Source of the DNA: Mesorhizobium comanense
GTDB lineage: Bacteria > Pseudomonadota > Alphaproteobacteria > Rhizobiales > Rhizobiaceae
Length of the DNA stretch: 64,000 nucleotides
Reading direction: 5' to 3'
Assembly: GCF_005503535.1 (NCBI RefSeq)
Contig: NZ_SCNN01000001.1
Location: 434,001-498,000 of the forward strand
Shown here: positions 43,153 through 51,567 of the stretch, in pieces
Layout: every line of letters starts with the position of its first letter
How positions within the stretch are numbered: position 1 is the stretch's first letter
Program-made: the position numbers and the translations under genes
The notes under the pieces: generated by a model
Told to the model about the DNA's origin: nothing
The model's database searches: none
What the model saw: only the letters and a program-made list of their open reading frames with translations

Positions 43153-44328
43153 ATGTCCGTCACCAAGGAAATAGTCACCGAGCGTCTGAAGACGGTCAAC
43201 GGACCTGACTTCACCGGCAACATCGTCGATCTCGGCATGGTCTCCGAGATTTTCATCGCCGATTCGAAAGTGTTCTTCTCGATCACCGTCCCCGCTGCCC
43301 GCGCCCAGGAAATGGAGCCGCTGCGCGCCGCCGCCGAGCGCGTGGTGAAAGCCATTCCCGGCGTTGCCGGCGCGGTCGTCGCGCTGACTGCCGAAAAGAA
43401 AGGCGGAGGCATGGAGGCGCCGGTTCCATCGCGGCCGGCGCCCAGGCCAGCACCGCCGGCTCCGCCCGCCGCCCCGCGCCCCGCTCCGCACGCTCCGGCG
43501 TCCCAGAGTTCCGGCAAGCGCGGCGTGCCCGGCATCGAGGCGATCATCGCGGTCGCCTCGGGCAAGGGCGGCGTCGGCAAGTCGACCACCGCCGTCAATA
43601 TCGCGCTTGGCCTTGCCGCCAACGGCCTGCGCGTCGGCGTGCTCGATGCCGACATTTATGGGCCGTCCATGCCCAAGCTGCTCAACATCCATGGCCGGCC
43701 GCAGACGGTCGATGGCAAGATCCTGAAACCGATGGAGAATTACGGCCTCAAGGTGATGTCGATGGGCTTCCTCGTCGATGAGGAGACGCCGATGATCTGG
43801 CGCGGCCCGATGGTGATGTCGGCGCTGACGCAGATGCTGCGCGAGGTCGAATGGGGCCGGCTCGACGTGCTCGTCGTCGACATGCCGCCCGGAACCGGTG
43901 ATGCTCAGCTCACCATGGCCCAGCAGGTGCCGCTGGCCGGCGCCGTCATCGTTTCGACACCGCAGGATCTGGCCCTGATCGATGCCCGCAAGGGTCTGAA
44001 CATGTTCAGGAAAGTCGACGTGCCGCTGCTCGGCATCGTCGAGAATATGAGCTATTTCATCGCGCCGGACACCGGCAAGCGCTACGACATTTTCGGCCAT
44101 GGCGGCGCGCGCCGCGAGGCCGAGCGTCTCGGCGTCACGTTCCTCGGCGAGGTCCCTCTGGAGATGGGCATCCGGGAAAGCTCGGATGCCGGCGCGCCGG
44201 TCGTCGCGTCGAAGCCCGACGGCGCCGAGGCAAAGACTTACCGAGACATTGCGTCCAGGGTCTGGGACCGGGTCAATGAGGAGCGTGGCGCGGCGGAAGC
44301 CGCCGTGCCCAACATCGTTTTCGAGTAA
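43153..44328 (+). CDS. Mrp/ApbC/NBP35-type iron-sulfur carrier ATPase
   Basis: 391 residues from the ATG at 43153. Residues about 1-80 are a MIP18/DUF59 domain (TKEIVTERLKTVNGPDFTGNIVDLGMVSEIFI). A proline/alanine-rich linker of some 35 residues (PSRPAPRPAPPAPPAAPRP) leads to the P-loop ATPase: VASGKGGVGKSTTAVNIAL, LDADIYGPSMPKLL, VVDMPPGTGDAQLTM. The family builds or carries [4Fe-4S] clusters. The CxxC pair that binds the bridging cluster in E. coli Mrp is absent here: the matching position reads NMSYFIAPDTGKRYDIFG. This appears common in rhizobial homologues, so the chemistry may differ. Single gene. Confidence 0.92.
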   Translation: MSVTKEIVTERLKTVNGPDFTGNIVDLGMVSEIFIADSKVFFSITVPAARAQEMEPLRAAAERVVKAIPGVAGAVVALTAEKKGGGMEAPVPSRPAPRPAPPAPPAAPRPAPHAPASQSSGKRGVPGIEAIIAVASGKGGVGKSTTAVNIALGLAANGLRVGVLDADIYGPSMPKLLNIHGRPQTVDGKILKPMENYGLKVMSMGFLVDEETPMIWRGPMVMSALTQMLREVEWGRLDVLVVDMPPGTGDAQLTMAQQVPLAGAVIVSTPQDLALIDARKGLNMFRKVDVPLLGIVENMSYFIAPDTGKRYDIFGHGGARREAERLGVTFLGEVPLEMGIRESSDAGAPVVASKPDGAEAKTYRDIASRVWDRVNEERGAAEAAVPNIVFE

Positions 44329-44337
44329 CGCTGATAT

Positions 44338-44502
44338 CCCTCCCCCTCGAGGGGAGGGTGGCCCGCAGGGCCGGGTGGGGTCGCCCGCGACACACTCTAC
44401 GCTATTTCTTTCTAGGAGTGGGGCAGCGCAACTCAGGTCGAGGCAGCTTAGGCGACCCCACCCGCCGCGCTTCGCGCGGCACCCTCCCCTCAAGGGGGAG
44501 GG
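44338..44502. repeat. RIME-like palindromic element (copy F)
   Basis: CCCTCCCCCTCGAGGGGAGGG at the left and CCCTCCCCTCAAGGGGGAGGG at the right (both self-complementary) enclose GGGTGGGGTCGCC and its inverse GGCGACCCCACCC. It fills the space between the Mrp gene and the convergent CoxG-like gene. The arm sequences differ from copies A, B and E, so it is a separate subtype. Confidence 0.85.
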
Positions 44503-44949
44503 TCAACTGAGCTTATCGCCAAACGTCGAGAAGAACTGCGCGGCGAGTTTCTTCGAGGTCGATTCGATCAGCCGGCTGCCAAGCTGGGCGATCTTGCCGC
44601 CCACTTCCGCCTTGGCCGTATATCTGAGGATCGTGGCATCCGTGCCGTCCTCGCTCAGCGTCACGTCGGCTCCGCCCTTGGCGAAGCCGGCAATGCCGCC
44701 CTTGCCCTCGCCCTGGATGGTGTAGGCGTGCGGCGGCTTCAGGTTCTTCAGCTTCACCTCGCCGTTGAAGGTCGCCTTGATCGGTCCGATCTTCAGCACC
44801 ACGGTCGCCGCCATTTCGGTCGGCGAATTCATTTCCAGGCTCTGGCAGCCGGGGATGGCCTGCTTTAGGATCTCGGGATCGTTCAATGCTTCCCAGACCT
44901 TCTGGACAGGGGCCGCGATGCGTTCCTCGCCTTCCATCACCAAAGCCAT
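44503..44949 (-). CDS. CoxG-like SRPBCC protein (CO dehydrogenase subunit G family)
   Basis: 148 residues. VMEGEERIAAPVQKVWEALNDPEILKQAIPGCQSLE is the CoxG family opening. It continues AATVVLKIGPIKATFNGEVKLKNLKPPHAYTIQGEGKGG and ends with KIAQLGSRLIESTSKKLAAQFFSTF. CoxG-like proteins tether or mature xanthine-oxidase-type molybdenum enzymes at the membrane and have a START-like fold. No coxSML genes are near, so the partner is unknown. The stop lies directly at the edge of a palindromic repeat. Confidence 0.9.
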   Translation of the reverse strand: MALVMEGEERIAAPVQKVWEALNDPEILKQAIPGCQSLEMNSPTEMAATVVLKIGPIKATFNGEVKLKNLKPPHAYTIQGEGKGGIAGFAKGGADVTLSEDGTDATILRYTAKAEVGGKIAQLGSRLIESTSKKLAAQFFSTFGDKLS

Positions 44950-45096
44950 CGATATCTCCCTGCGTTATTCCAAAAAGGGGTAACGTAGGGTTCACCGCAA
45001 GTCCATCGGCACCAAAGTCCTGATTCGGGCAGCACCTCCTCTTGCCTGCATTCGCGCGTTGTCATAGGGATTTGTCATACAAATACGGAGACCACG

Positions 45097-46902
45097 ATGG
45101 CAGGCGCCCCCACCAGGAAGAAGAAGTTCCGCTCGCAGGAGTGGTTCGACAACCCGGACAACCCGGGGATGACGGCGCTGTATCTGGAGCGCTACCTGAA
45201 CTACGGCCTGACGCGTGCCGAACTGATGTCCGGCAAGCCGCTGATCGGCATCGCCCAGACCGGCTCGGATCTGTCGCCCTGCAACCGGCACCACATCGAA
45301 CTCGCCAAGCGCGTGCGCGAAGGCATCGTCTCGATGGGCGGTATCCCTTTCGAATTCCCCTGCCATCCGATCCAGGAGACGGGCAAGCGCCCGACGGCGG
45401 CGCTCGACCGCAACCTTGCTTATCTCAGCCTGGTCGAAGTGCTCTACGGCTATCCGCTGGACGGCGTGGTGTTGACCATCGGCTGCGACAAGACCACGCC
45501 GGCGCTGCTGATGGCCGCCGCCACGGTCAACATCCCTGCCATCGCCCTGTCGGTCGGCCCGATGCTCAATGGCTGGCACAAGGGCAAGCGCACCGGTTCC
45601 GGCACCATCGTCTGGGAATCGCGCCAACGCCTGTCGGCCGGCGAGATCGACTATGACGAGTTCATGGACATTGTCGCTTCTTCAGCGCCGTCCACCGGCT
45701 ATTGCAACACGATGGGCACCGCCACCACGATGAACTCGCTGGCCGAGGCGCTGGGCATGCAATTGCCGGGTTCGGCCGCCATCCCCGCGCCCTACCGCGA
45801 GCGCGGCCAGATCGCCTACGAAACCGGCAAGCGCATCGTCGACATGGTGCATGAGGACCTGAAGCCGTCCGACATCATGACGCGCAAGGCCTTCGAGAAC
45901 GCCATCGTCGTCAATTCGGCCATCGGTGGCTCGACCAACGCGCCGATCCATCTCAACGCGATCGCGCGCCATCTCGGCGTGCCGCTCGACAATGACGACT
46001 GGCAGTCGATCGGCCTCAAGGTGCCGCTCATCGTCAACCTGCAGCCTTCGGGCGAGTATCTCGGCGAAGACTATCACCATGCCGGCGGCGTGCCCGCCGT
46101 GGTGGCCGAGCTGATGAAAGCCGCAATGCTGCCCCATCCCGATGCCCTGACGGTCAACGGCAAGTCGATCGGCGACAACTGCAAGGGGGTCGCCAACGAG
46201 AACACCGAGGTCATCCACAGCGTCGACAAACCGCTGAAGACCAATGCCGGCTTCATCAACTTCAAGGGCAATCTTTTCGATTCCGCGATCATGAAGATGA
46301 GCGGCATCTCGCCGGAGTTCCGCGAGCGCTATCTGTCCAACCCCAACGATCCCGAAGCCTTCGAAGGCAAGGCCATCGTCTTCGACGGGCCGGAGGATTA
46401 CCACGCCCGCATCGACGATCCGGCGCAAGGCATCGACGAGCACACGATCCTGTTCATGCGCGGCGCCGGGCCGGTCGGCTATCCCGGCGGCGCCGAGGTC
46501 GTCAACATGCAGCCGCCGGCCTATCTCATCAAGAAGGGCATCCATTCGCTGGCCTGCATCGGCGACGGCCGCCAGTCCGGGACGTCGGGTTCGCCGTCGA
46601 TCCTGAATGCCTCGCCGGAAGCCGCGGCTGGCGGCGGACTTGCCTTGCTCAAGACCGGTGACCGCGTCCGCATCGATTTGCGCAAGGCCACGGCCAACAT
46701 GCTGATCAGCGATGAAGAGCTTGCCAGGCGGCGCACCGAACTGCAGAGCAATGGCGGCTACCACTATCCCAAGCATCAAACGCCGTGGCAGGAGATCCAG
46801 CGCGGCATGGTCGGCCAGTTCTCCGAAGGAATGGTGCTGAAGCCGGCCGCGAAATACCTCGATGTCGCGCACACCAGCGGGGTGCCTCGCGACAATCACT
46901 GA
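45097..46902 (+). CDS. xylD: Sugar-acid dehydratase, D-xylonate dehydratase (XylD)-like, IlvD/Edd family
   Basis: 601 residues, with a start ([29 protein letters not shown]) almost identical to Caulobacter XylD as I recall it. Cluster ligands are visible in [26 protein letters not shown] and [22 protein letters not shown]. The Mg2+/active-site loop is [22 protein letters not shown]. Enzymes of this group dehydrate D-xylonate (or a related aldonate) to the 2-keto-3-deoxy acid. There is no xylose dehydrogenase, lactonase or aldonate transporter nearby, so the substrate stays provisional: L-arabinonate or D-galactonate are alternatives. It is divergent from the CoxG-like gene. Confidence 0.88.
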   Translation: MAGAPTRKKKFRSQEWFDNPDNPGMTALYLERYLNYGLTRAELMSGKPLIGIAQTGSDLSPCNRHHIELAKRVREGIVSMGGIPFEFPCHPIQETGKRPTAALDRNLAYLSLVEVLYGYPLDGVVLTIGCDKTTPALLMAAATVNIPAIALSVGPMLNGWHKGKRTGSGTIVWESRQRLSAGEIDYDEFMDIVASSAPSTGYCNTMGTATTMNSLAEALGMQLPGSAAIPAPYRERGQIAYETGKRIVDMVHEDLKPSDIMTRKAFENAIVVNSAIGGSTNAPIHLNAIARHLGVPLDNDDWQSIGLKVPLIVNLQPSGEYLGEDYHHAGGVPAVVAELMKAAMLPHPDALTVNGKSIGDNCKGVANENTEVIHSVDKPLKTNAGFINFKGNLFDSAIMKMSGISPEFRERYLSNPNDPEAFEGKAIVFDGPEDYHARIDDPAQGIDEHTILFMRGAGPVGYPGGAEVVNMQPPAYLIKKGIHSLACIGDGRQSGTSGSPSILNASPEAAAGGGLALLKTGDRVRIDLRKATANMLISDEELARRRTELQSNGGYHYPKHQTPWQEIQRGMVGQFSEGMVLKPAAKYLDVAHTSGVPRDNH

Positions 46903-47107
46903 TTTGCTCCGGCGACTATCGATCGCTTGTTCGCGGCGGTTTGTATGAACGACGGACGGTGGCTTGATCGCATCAGGCCGCCGCCTGTCGTCCTTGACAA
47001 GCGCACCCAACAATTCCACCATCTGACCAAGGGGTGTATCGCGACGACCCCGTGAGGCGTCAGCCCAACGTTCGCGTCCAGGCTTCTCTTTTCAGGAGGT
47101 GGACGCC

Positions 47108-47926
47108 ATGCCGTCAACAACCGCCATCACCGTATCGCAACTGTCCCGTCTGGTTGGTCTGCCGGGTGCGCCTGTCATCATCGATGTCCGCATCGATGAT
47201 GATTTCGACGCCGATCCGCGCTTGTTGCCGGCCTCATGCCGGCGCAATTTCAAAGCCGTATCGACCTGGGCCGCCGAGTTCGCCGGCAGGCAGGTCTCGG
47301 TCGTCTGCCAGAAAGGTCAAAAACTCTCGCAAGGTGTGGCCGCATGGCTGCGGCACGAGGGAATTTCCGCTGAATCCCTCGAAGGCGGCTTTGAAGCTTG
47401 GCGCGACGCAGATGGGCTTATGGTCCGCGCCGAAAACTTGCCGCCACGCGACGAAAGGGGCCGCACCATATGGGTGACGCGCTCCCGCCCGAAGGTCGAC
47501 CGCATCGCTTGCCCCTGGCTGATCCGGCGTTTCGTCGACCCTCATGCGGTGTTCCTGTTTGTCGAACCCGCAGAAGTACTGGCTGTTGCCGACCGCTTTC
47601 AGGCCGTGCCCTTCGATATCGACAATGTGTTCTGGAGCCATCGCGGTGAGCGCTGCACTTTCGACACGATGATCGAGGAATTCGGGCTGGAATCCGCCAC
47701 GCTCAATCGCCTTGCCGTGATCGTGCGCGCGGCCGACACCGCGAGCCTCGATCTGGTGCCCCAGGCCGCCGGCTTTCTGGCCGCCTCGCTTGGCCTGTCG
47801 AGGATGTTTCGTGACGATCTGGAGCAACTGGAAGCAGGCATTCTGCTCTACGATGCGTTCTTCCGCTGGTGTCGCGACGCCACCGAGGAAACGCACAACT
47901 GGCCCAGCACAGGTAAACCGTCATGA
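47108..47926 (+). CDS. Rhodanese-ChrB fusion, chromate resistance protein
   Basis: 272 residues from the ATG at 47108 with AGGAGGTGG just upstream. The in-frame GTG at 47099 is part of this ribosome site. Residues about 10-105 are a rhodanese domain (PVIIDVRIDDDFDADPR, active-site loop VVCQKGQKLSQGVAAWL, ESLEGGFEAW). Residues about 125-260 are the ChrB C-terminal domain (IWVTRSRPKVDRIACPWLIRRFVDPHAVFLFVEP, then GERCTFDTMIEEFGL). ChrB-type proteins sense or help detoxify chromate. The usual N-terminal ChrB regulatory helix-turn-helix is replaced by the rhodanese. The stop overlaps the chrA start (ATGA). Confidence 0.9.
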   Translation: MPSTTAITVSQLSRLVGLPGAPVIIDVRIDDDFDADPRLLPASCRRNFKAVSTWAAEFAGRQVSVVCQKGQKLSQGVAAWLRHEGISAESLEGGFEAWRDADGLMVRAENLPPRDERGRTIWVTRSRPKVDRIACPWLIRRFVDPHAVFLFVEPAEVLAVADRFQAVPFDIDNVFWSHRGERCTFDTMIEEFGLESATLNRLAVIVRAADTASLDLVPQAAGFLAASLGLSRMFRDDLEQLEAGILLYDAFFRWCRDATEETHNWPSTGKPS

Positions 47927-49311
47927 ACGCTGTTGCACCTGCACATGAGGCTGGGAACCTCGAAGCGCCGGCTACGCCCACCTTTGCCGAAGCCTTGAAG
48001 GTCTGGGCGAAGATTGGACTGCTCTCCTTCGGCGGGCCTGCCGGGCAGATCGCCCTCATGCACAAGGAATTGGTCGAGGAGCGGCGCTGGATCGGCGAAC
48101 AGCGTTTCCTGCATGCGTTGAATTACTGCATGCTTTTGCCTGGCCCGGAGGCTCAGCAACTCGCCATCTATATCGGCTGGCTGTTGCACAGGACCGTCGG
48201 CGGCCTTGTCGCCGGCATCCTGTTTGTCGTGCCCGGCGCGCTCGTCATGCTGATCTTGAGCAGCCTCTATGTGCTCTACGGCGACGTTCCGCTCGTCGAG
48301 GCGCTTTTCCTCGGGGTGAAGGCGGCGGTGCTTGCCATCGTCATCCAGGCGGTGATCCGCATCGGACGGCGCGCCCTGAAAAACCAGGCCATGGTTGCGA
48401 TCGCACTTGCCGCCTTCATCGCCATCTATGCGTTGAATGTGCCGTTCCCGCTCATCATCCTGCTCGCCGGACTGACTGGATGGCTGGGAGACCGCATGGT
48501 TCCCGGCCTGTTTTCCGGTTCGGCGCATGGCAAGGACATTGCCGATACCAAGGGAGCGGTCGATCTGATGTTCGAACGCGGCGAACTGACCCATGTCAAA
48601 CCGACCAGATGGCATGCGCCGCGCACCGTCGCGATCTGGCTGCCGATCTGGCTCGGACCGGTTCTCGCGATCTGGTGGTTCACCGGCTCCGCCAGCGTGT
48701 GGACCGAGATCGGCCGCTTCTTCAGCCTGATGGCGGTCGTCACTTTCGGCGGCGCCTATGCGGTGCTGGCCTATGTCGCGCAGGCGGCCGTCCAGTCCTT
48801 CGGCTGGCTCGCACCGGGCGAAATGGTCGATGGACTTGGGCTGGCCGAGACCACGCCTGGTCCACTCATCCTGGTGCTGCAGTTTGTCGGCTTCATCGCC
48901 GCGTTCCGCCACGCCGGGCCGCTGGACCCGTTGCTTGCCGGATCGCTCGGGGCGCTGCTGACCTTATGGGTGACGTTCACGCCGTGCTTCTTCTGGATAT
49001 TCCTTGGCGCGCCCTATATCGAGGCCCTGCGCGGCAACAGGGCCTTGTCGGCAGCGCTCGGCGCGATCACCGCCGCTGTCGTCGGCGTCATCTTGAATCT
49101 CGCTCTGTGGTTTGCCTTGCACGTCGTCTTCCGTGAGGTGCATGCGGTGGGCCTCGGCATGAATCTCCCGGTGCTTTCGTCGATCGACTGGCGTGCGGCG
49201 CTGCTTTCCCTGGCCGCGATGATCGCCATCCTGAAGCTGAAGATCGGCATGCTGCCGACGCTCGCCGGATCGGCCCTTGCCGGTGTCTTGCTGCTGGCAG
49301 CGGGTGGCTAG
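47923..49311 (+). CDS. chrA: Chromate efflux transporter
   Basis: 462 residues with two homologous CHR halves, each opening with the family motif: FLSFGG-type LLSFGGPAGQIALMHKELVEERRWI in the first and VTFGGAYAVLAYVAQAAV in the second. GPEAQQLAIYIGWLLH and TTPGPLILVLQFVGFIAAFRH are the paired PGP loops. About ten to twelve membrane helices. It exports chromate from the cytoplasm using proton motive force. The start codon overlaps the upstream rhodanese-ChrB gene, so they form a two-gene chromate resistance operon. Confidence 0.95.
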   Translation: MNAVAPAHEAGNLEAPATPTFAEALKVWAKIGLLSFGGPAGQIALMHKELVEERRWIGEQRFLHALNYCMLLPGPEAQQLAIYIGWLLHRTVGGLVAGILFVVPGALVMLILSSLYVLYGDVPLVEALFLGVKAAVLAIVIQAVIRIGRRALKNQAMVAIALAAFIAIYALNVPFPLIILLAGLTGWLGDRMVPGLFSGSAHGKDIADTKGAVDLMFERGELTHVKPTRWHAPRTVAIWLPIWLGPVLAIWWFTGSASVWTEIGRFFSLMAVVTFGGAYAVLAYVAQAAVQSFGWLAPGEMVDGLGLAETTPGPLILVLQFVGFIAAFRHAGPLDPLLAGSLGALLTLWVTFTPCFFWIFLGAPYIEALRGNRALSAALGAITAAVVGVILNLALWFALHVVFREVHAVGLGMNLPVLSSIDWRAALLSLAAMIAILKLKIGMLPTLAGSALAGVLLLAAGG

Positions 49312-49376
49312 AGGCTCGCCTGCCTTTGTATTCCGCTAGCCGACCACTTAAGTGGTTGGAAACGGATTGGACCATC

Positions 49377-49775
49377 ATGGCGCAACGACGCTCTTCCCTC
49401 GGGTTCCTCGGCATGTTCGGCCGCTCGGGTGATCTGAGGCAGCTTGATACCGCATTGCGCGGTGCCGACCTTCACCCGGCCCTGGTGCCGGAGGGCGTAA
49501 AACTCACCATCGTCAATCTGATGAAGGACCGCTGGCCTGACGAGCCGCCGCCACAGGCCTATCCGGATGTGGCGCGGCTGTTAAGCTATTGCATTGCCGG
49601 ACCGGAAACCTTCGAAAGCGCGCAAGGCTCGCAGCAGCGTCAGGATGTCGAACGCCGGATCGAGGACGCGGTGGAAGCCGGCGACAGTTTCGATGCCCAG
49701 ATCGTGCTGATGGCGCTGCACGCCAAGCTGATCAATGCCGACATCGTCGAGCGTTTTGGACTGAGCGCCGACTGA
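49377..49775 (+). CDS. Conserved protein of unknown function downstream of chrA
   Basis: 132 residues from the ATG at 49377 (an in-frame earlier start at 49326 lacks support). Mostly helical and soluble: SLGFLGMFGRSGDLRQLDTALR, LHPALVPEGVKLTIVNLMKDRW, YPDVARLLSYCIAGPETFESA, RQDVERRIEDAVEAGDSFDAQIVLMALHAKLINADIVERFGL. The last part looks like a regulatory helical bundle. It lies 65 bp after chrA on the same strand and may be read with it. I do not recognise the family. No catalytic motif is visible. Confidence 0.75.
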   Translation: MAQRRSSLGFLGMFGRSGDLRQLDTALRGADLHPALVPEGVKLTIVNLMKDRWPDEPPPQAYPDVARLLSYCIAGPETFESAQGSQQRQDVERRIEDAVEAGDSFDAQIVLMALHAKLINADIVERFGLSAD

Positions 49776-49793
49776 TTTTTGTAAGGCGGGGCG

Positions 49794-51386
49794 CTACCCA
49801 CCCATATTGCCCCGGGGCAGCTTTATCATCTCGCCGAAGCGGGTGCGCAATTTGTCGTCGAGCAGCTTCGGCACATGGCGCGGGAAACGTTCGGCGAGGA
49901 CGCGCTTTTTCTCTGCGATCGCGCGCTGCAATATATCTGGCCGGCCCTTCTCGTTCCACTCCTTGGGCGAAAAGCGGTCTCCGACGGCGGGGTAGAAATA
50001 CTCGGTCTGCATCAGCCGCAGGGTCTGCTCGTTGCCGAGATAGTGGCCCGGTCCCCTGAGGCAGACATCGGCGATGGTGTCGATCGACAGCGCTTCGTCG
50101 GTCACCTCGATGCCGCGCACGCAGCGCAGGCAATGGCCCAGCATGTCGTTGTCGATGATCAGGCTTTCCAGGCAGAAGCCGAGCAGCGAAGCGTGCATGC
50201 CGGCCGATTCATAGACGAGGTTGAGCCCTGCAAGGCCGGCCATCACATCGGTGATGCCTTTTTCATAGCCGGACTGGATGTCGGGCAGTTTCGAATCCGT
50301 CATGCCGGCGGCCGAACCGCCCGGCAGGTCGTAATACTGCGCCATCTGGGCGCAGGCCGCGGTCAGCACGGCTTGCTCGGCCGAGCCGCCCGACATGGCG
50401 CCGGTCCTCAGATCCGACACGAACGGCCAGGTGCCGAAGATCGCCGGATGCCCGGGCTTGATGGCGTTGACATAGACAAGGCCCGCCAGCACTTCGGCCA
50501 CCGCCTGCACGACGGCGCCGGCGATCGCCGCCGGCGCGGTGGCGCCCGCCTGTCCGGCCGACAGAAGCAGGATCGGAATGCCGCCCTCCACACAGGCCTC
50601 GAGCACGCCGCAGGCATCCTCGGCGAACTTCATGGGCGGCACGACGAAGCAGTTGGAGTTGGAGACGAACGGCCGGGCGCGGAAATTCTCCTCGCCGCCG
50701 GCGATCGCATAGAGCATTTCGAGCGCCGGTTGCACATTTTCGCGCACGGTGAAGGACGTCCCGACATGCTTGGATGTGCCCATCACGCAGGCGTAGAGCG
50801 TGTTGAAGTCCATTTCGAGCGGATCGGGGATATCGCGCGGCACCATCGGCCGCTGGAAGAAATGGATGTTGTCGAGGCCGTCGACGATACGGGCGGCATC
50901 GTAGATGTCCTGCAGCAGCGACTCGCGGTATTCGCGCTTCTCGACATCGACCAGGTGAACGGCAGCGCCCGCGGTGCCGTAATGCACCCGCTTGCCCTGG
51001 ATCACCATGTCGTGTTTGGGATCCTGGCCATGGAGGGTGAAGTTGCGCGCCGCCCTTTTGATCGTATCGAGGACCAGGGCGCGCGGGAAACGGATGCGGC
51101 CATCGTCGCCGTAGGTGGCGCCGGCCTTGGTCAGCGCATCGATGCAGGAAGGGATGGCATTGGCGAAGCCGACCGTCTCCAGCAGTGTCAGCACCGCCTC
51201 GTGGATGCGCTCGCAATCATTGCCCTTGAGAGGACCGTAGCTGCCGCCCTCGAGACCGGCGCGCACCGGTCTGATGTCGTCGGCCAGGGGCGCTGCCCGC
51301 ATGGCGCGGCGCGCTTCGCGTCCACCGGACCGGCGCGAGCGTTGGTCCGCCGCGGCGTCCTGCTGCTTCTCGAGAATTGCTGACAT
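49794..51386 (-). CDS. MttB-family methyltransferase (trimethylamine/betaine methyltransferase-like, non-pyrrolysine)
   Basis: 530 residues from the ATG at 51386, preceded by GGAG. KGNDCERIHEAVLTLLETVGFANAIPSCIDALTKAGATYGDDGRIRFPRALVLDTIKRA is the family N-terminus. Also visible: HYGTAGAAVHLVDVEKREYRESLLQDIYDAARIVDGLDNIHFF, VPRDIPDPLEMDFNTLYACVMGT, and GQAGATAPAAIAGAVVQAVAEVLAGLVYVNAIKPG. There is no in-frame amber codon, so it belongs to the non-pyrrolysine group, which includes glycine betaine and related quaternary-amine methyltransferases acting with a corrinoid protein. No corrinoid protein or reactivase gene is in the window. A MocR regulator gene lies 181 bp upstream. Confidence 0.92.
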   Translation of the reverse strand: MSAILEKQQDAAADQRSRRSGGREARRAMRAAPLADDIRPVRAGLEGGSYGPLKGNDCERIHEAVLTLLETVGFANAIPSCIDALTKAGATYGDDGRIRFPRALVLDTIKRAARNFTLHGQDPKHDMVIQGKRVHYGTAGAAVHLVDVEKREYRESLLQDIYDAARIVDGLDNIHFFQRPMVPRDIPDPLEMDFNTLYACVMGTSKHVGTSFTVRENVQPALEMLYAIAGGEENFRARPFVSNSNCFVVPPMKFAEDACGVLEACVEGGIPILLLSAGQAGATAPAAIAGAVVQAVAEVLAGLVYVNAIKPGHPAIFGTWPFVSDLRTGAMSGGSAEQAVLTAACAQMAQYYDLPGGSAAGMTDSKLPDIQSGYEKGITDVMAGLAGLNLVYESAGMHASLLGFCLESLIIDNDMLGHCLRCVRGIEVTDEALSIDTIADVCLRGPGHYLGNEQTLRLMQTEYFYPAVGDRFSPKEWNEKGRPDILQRAIAEKKRVLAERFPRHVPKLLDDKLRTRFGEMIKLPRGNMGG

Positions 51387-51567
51387 CGAGACACTCCACC
51401 TTTTCAGGCAGCAAGCGCGGCGGTTGGTCCACCATCGGCTGCCTCTTCCCCTTTGTGCCACGACTATGCCGCCGGCATTGGCACAGCCTATGGGCCAGCG
51501 TTTCCGGTTGCATATACCAGAACAGGGGAAACCGAAGCCGCCGGTGGCGGCTCCGGGTGGAAGAAAA

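Noticed and set aside
46903..47107. TTGACA at about 46994 as a promoter of the chromate operon
   Set aside because: No matching -10 element at 16-18 bp spacing was found, so the hit is probably chance.
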